This document shows, one piece after another, positions 62,001-64,000 of a DNA stretch of 64,000 bases. The notes below the pieces were generated by a model. That model made no database searches. It was not told where the DNA came from and saw only the letters and a list, made by a program, of their open reading frames with translations. The position numbers were made by a program, and so were the translations under genes. Origin of the DNA: SSF14 sp046331245 (lineage in GTDB: Bacteria > Actinomycetota > Acidimicrobiia > Acidimicrobiales > Microtrichaceae); NCBI GenBank assembly GCA_046331245.1, contig JAXLRH010000009.1, positions 1 to 64,000 on the forward strand. Reading direction: 5' to 3'. How positions within the stretch are numbered: position 1 is the stretch's first letter; each line of letters opens with the position of its first letter.

Positions 62001-62504
62001 ACCCATCCCCTCGAACTCGACGTCACGCGGGAACGTGACACGCGTGACGGCCGTGTTCACGAGGCCGCTGCCGGTGTCCTGGTCGAGACGGAAGTTCGCG
62101 ACGTTGACCATCTGGTCGACGGTGGAGACCCGGAGGAACAGCTCGGGGAGCCGCTCGTACCGGTCAAGGATCGCACCGGGCCCGACGCCGGCCGACGACA
62201 CCAGCACGTCCTTAAAAGAGTTGTAGACGGCCGTCGAGCCGTCGACGAAGGACGCCGTCGGGTTCGTCGAGCCGCTCGCGAGCCCAGCGCCGGCCGCCGT
62301 ACCGGCCGTCGCCCCGAACGACACCAGTACGTCCACAGGCGCTGTCTTCAGCGCCGTGGCGACATCCTGATCGAGCACACCGGCGGCGACCGATGGAGCC
62401 AGCGGGTCGGTCTGGGGCGGCGTGGTCGTCGGTGGGCAGCCGGTCAGAACGGCGGCAACCAGCGAGAATCCGAGCGCGATCGCCGCGCGATGTCGTCGTT
62501 GCAT
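59007..62504 (-). CDS. Secreted S8 (subtilisin) protease fused to GYW and TolB-like repeats
   Basis: The 1165-residue product starts with a lipoprotein signal (lipobox VLTGC). The S8 triad is in place: Asp199 (AVIDTGYD), His231 (DQCHGTIV) and Ser415 (VGTSFATPM), with Asn334 in ASGNGGG. After about residue 480 come three repeats of GYWTVDDQGHVKRYGDA type (about 560-730), a unit frequent in acidimicrobial surface proteins. About 780-1165 holds TolB-like repeats (SGDGRYVAFASSASNLVAG, SYDGNYVAFESNATNLVNG). It would cleave proteins outside the cell, with the propellers as binding modules. Two ribosome binding candidates lie upstream of ATG 62504. Confidence 0.85.
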   Translation of the reverse strand: MQRRHRAAIALGFSLVAAVLTGCPPTTTPPQTDPLAPSVAAGVLDQDVATALKTAPVDVLVSFGATAGTAAGAGLASGSTNPTASFVDGSTAVYNSFKDVLVSSAGVGPGAILDRYERLPELFLRVSTVDQMVNVANFRLDQDTGSGLVNTAVTRVTFPRDVEFEGMGEARDLVGLTPFITPPSGDPNVGAGSTIAVIDTGYDANAVQLLGVTPDVERSPIGTNTDGDQCHGTIVSYIASQSAPGAHIISYDISSGTTCFTPRISSTDGEKLILAALNDVILRRRNGEPIVAVNQSLGIPGVDCASIKASDPMGVVYDQLRLLGIVPVVASGNGGGVDFYPSCASSGAIRVGAVWDHTTTLDASLTGCPAAGATVQRDTLSCYSNRVSDDVLAPGGPFIDTPIPGVTAFLVGTSFATPMVAGAVAVLKYRHPTLAIDDLVAAVRDSGPLVTDTATGRRFHRLDIGSADSTATTIANSSSPRFETGRGGAFLPNNTGYLTISGGGRVVASVTGGARYFGDGHLAPTGNYVAILPTRTGLGYWTVDDQGHVKRYGDAPAVQDAFQRANGTSLVIPHVSPIAAATVVNDAAGVPSVLMVTKTGELLPKGFVPSGSTITARDALDDSDLATAPLDGDVVAITPTADGKGVWVTTAAGTVYSFGTAPDLPTAVGFRPAAPVVDMRVKPDATGYFLLAEDGTVTAIGRPSAPPAPSPAVFGNAAGTFAYDVAGRASSDQERAIGLSLDADLRSYRILTCTGRVVAVSLDANSNPHTVVTPPTQGSCSTPGTVRWPGHLAAPGTGNGFGTGINGSSADASLSGDGRYVAFASSASNLVAGDDDQFTDVFVWDRTTGQVTRQPTPLGAPDGPSGRPSISWSGDAVAFTSAASNLVVGDTNDAPDVFLWDLPTNTVTRVQSGSTQPDAASGGSTVADHGAYVAFTSVASNLVANDTNGVADVFRWTRSTGVVARAQRTGVQPDATSGGPGMATGTAPSISYDGNYVAFESNATNLVNGDSNGQSDVFRWVPSTSVVRRAAGDIGQQLTGSSRHAMLIPAGDWVAYDETNGASTEVGVWNVADGVRLASTPGALPRIASDGSVVAFESSNGLNLLDTFGGVLSVPSQFRAGMAPAFDVQGATVAFHSFANSSLPVSNIVVYNRTAGTFTALAPSP

Positions 62505-62639
62505 CCCCTCGAGCCCTCCAGCAGACCTCCGGCGATTCTGACTGCCGAACGCAGTTCGCCGCAAGGTCCTTCTGTAGTACCCTCACCCGACTGACTGGGG
62601 AGACGGGCTGCGCCTCGTACGCGCCCGAACGGAGGGGCC

Positions 62640-64000
62640 ATGCGCCGAGCGGTTCTATTGTCGACCGTCGTCGTCCTGACGCTGGCGGCAGCCTGCGTGC
62701 CGGACACGACGACGCCACCGACGTCGACGACCACCACGACGACGGACGGTCCGACGACCTCGACGACCACCACGACGACGACCACCACCACCACACTGCC
62801 CGGTGATACGAACGCGCCCACCTGGCCGGTCGGCGCCACGTTGGGGGCGGCTGTCGACGGCCGCAACATCACCTTCACCTGGAACGCAGCGTCGGACGAC
62901 GTCGCTGTCGCGGCCTACCGCCTCGCACGCGACGGCGTCGAGTTCGCCGTCGTCCCCGGTGACCGGACGACCTACACCGCGACCGGACTTCCGCATTCGA
63001 CGACGTCGACCTTCTCCGTCGTCGCGCTCGACGCCGCGGCGAACCCCGCCACCGGTCCGACGACCACGGCGACGACGGCGCAGCCGGTCGAATATCCGGC
63101 GACCGCCGTCGCGCTCGGCAACGGTGACCACTGCATCTTGACGCCGACCGCGACAGTCCAGTGCTGGGGCGACAATCAGGAAGGTCAGGTCGGCAACGGC
63201 ACTCTCGATCCTGCCGATCGACCCGTGACAGTTCCCGGCCTCGCCGGCGTCGCCGAGATCGCGACCGGCGAGGCATACGCCTGCGCCCGTCTCTTCTCCG
63301 GCAGCGTCAAGTGCTGGGGCCGAAACGACGTCGGGCAGCTCGGAAACAACACGCGCACATCGTCCGCCGTGCCGGTGACGGTCAGCGGCGTTGCGGGCGC
63401 GACCCGATTGTCGACCGGTGATGCCCACGCATGCGCCATCGTCGCGAGCGGTGCAGTCAAGTGCTGGGGCTCGAACGCGGACGGCGAGCTCGGCAACGGC
63501 GGCACGTTTGCGGACGGCCTCACCTCGGCGGTGTCGGTGACGGGCATGAGCGGAGCGATCGACATCGCCGCCGGCGGGTCGCACACCTGCGCCGTGCTGA
63601 CGGGCGGGAGCGTGAAGTGCTGGGGCGACGGAGGCTTCGGGCAGATCGGCAACGGCGACGACGTCGGCAAGCTCGCCCCGACGACCGTGCCCGGAGTCAC
63701 CGGAGCGACGTCGATCGCCGCCGACTACGCGGGCGTGTGCGCCGTCACGTCCGGCGGGGCAGCGAGCTGTTGGGGTGACCAGGAATTGTCACCGGTTGCG
63801 CTCAGCGGTGTCTCGGGAGCTGTCAAGGTCGTCATGTCCACCTCGGAGGCCGGCGACGGCGTGTGCGTGCTGCTCGCCGACGGCACGGCGAAGTGCCAGG
63901 GCGAGAACGATCGCGGTTCGATGGGCACCGGCGACGTCACCACGAGGCCCACGCCACAAGCGGTCGTTGGGCTCACCGGGGCGACCTCCCTCGCCCTTGG
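62640..64000 (+). CDS. Fn3 plus RCC1-like propeller lipoprotein (cut by window end)
   Basis: The first 453 codons show a lipoprotein signal (lipobox LAAAC), a Thr linker, an Fn3 domain (about 55-150: NITFTWNAASDDVAVAAYRLARDG) and five C-W-G blades plus one reading CQG, starting at about residue 155. A seventh blade is expected beyond the window end. GGAGG lies 4 nt before ATG 62640. It is divergent from the S8 protease gene, with 135 bp between. Confidence 0.8.
   Translation, partial: MRRAVLLSTVVVLTLAAACVPDTTTPPTSTTTTTTDGPTTSTTTTTTTTTTTLPGDTNAPTWPVGATLGAAVDGRNITFTWNAASDDVAVAAYRLARDGVEFAVVPGDRTTYTATGLPHSTTSTFSVVALDAAANPATGPTTTATTAQPVEYPATAVALGNGDHCILTPTATVQCWGDNQEGQVGNGTLDPADRPVTVPGLAGVAEIATGEAYACARLFSGSVKCWGRNDVGQLGNNTRTSSAVPVTVSGVAGATRLSTGDAHACAIVASGAVKCWGSNADGELGNGGTFADGLTSAVSVTGMSGAIDIAAGGSHTCAVLTGGSVKCWGDGGFGQIGNGDDVGKLAPTTVPGVTGATSIAADYAGVCAVTSGGAASCWGDQELSPVALSGVSGAVKVVMSTSEAGDGVCVLLADGTAKCQGENDRGSMGTGDVTTRPTPQAVVGLTGATSLAL

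Noticed and set aside
62577..62640. TACCCTC..GGGGAGA resemblance to the kinase/peptide promoter at 52961
   Set aside because: The resemblance is limited to a common -10 hexamer and a purine-rich ribosome site; the 18-bp palindrome is absent.

Overview
The window reads as chromosomal DNA of a high-GC actinobacterium, most likely of the class Acidimicrobiia. That placement is inference. It rests on the heme genes (HemE, HemH, HemY and HemQ of the coproporphyrin-dependent route), the PII/GlnD, CysO-like and GpgS/FolP2 sets, and secreted proteins with Thr-rich linkers, RCC1-like KCWG blades and GYW..DG repeats. Many genes start at or within a few bases of the predicted transcript start, 6-8 nt after a TANNNT hexamer. 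No tRNA, rRNA, insertion sequence, prophage or CRISPR array was seen.

Region 1 (1-7.1 kb): the end of an unknown gene, a HelD/HelR-type helicase, then a tight operon hemE-hemH-hemY-lnt whose genes overlap by 4 nt. hemE carries an in-frame TAG at codon 174, and the Lnt-like protein has Ser where the nitrilase-fold Cys is expected. Region 2 (7.2-15.4 kb): two related secreted proteins with Thr linkers, then an envelope-glycan-like cluster (GT4 glycosyltransferase, two methyltransferases, an alpha/alpha-toroid protein, a small membrane protein, a GtrA flippase-like protein). Region 3 (15.4-32.2 kb): housekeeping genes, including TesB, a PQQ-type sugar dehydrogenase, PAC2, NUDIX, glnB-glnD, a DnaJ/CbpA-type protein, an acyl-CoA synthetase, an apparently circularly permuted ABC substrate-binding lipoprotein, HemQ, a PIG-L deacetylase, FdhD, and a gluconate-dehydrogenase-like pair.

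Region 4 (32.3-46.3 kb): groEL under two CIRCE operators, FAD oxidoreductase, CysO-like sulfur carrier, divergent gpgS/folP2-like pair, amidase, glycerate kinase, LytR_C protein, a GAF-PAS-GGDEF signalling protein, SnoaL-like protein, an RsbW-like ATPase with an altered N-box, and a GlsB-type membrane protein.

Region 5 (46.3-64 kb) is accessory and mostly exported. It holds three proteins with RCC1-like propellers (two with exactly seven KCWG blades, the third cut by the window edge), a secreted S8 protease fused to GYW and TolB-like repeats, and, between them at 49.5-56.3 kb, an island I cannot match to a known system: a divergent sigma-like protein with three CxxC motifs, a 368-residue unknown, a small hydrophobic peptide, a transmembrane Ser/Thr kinase, a divergently transcribed secreted peptide ending CPFQCDGCPC with a perfect 18-bp palindrome between the two promoters, a neocarzinostatin-like lipoprotein, an unknown 158-residue protein, and a beta-lactamase-fold protein with all three active-site motifs altered. 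This island is the best candidate here for an undescribed system.
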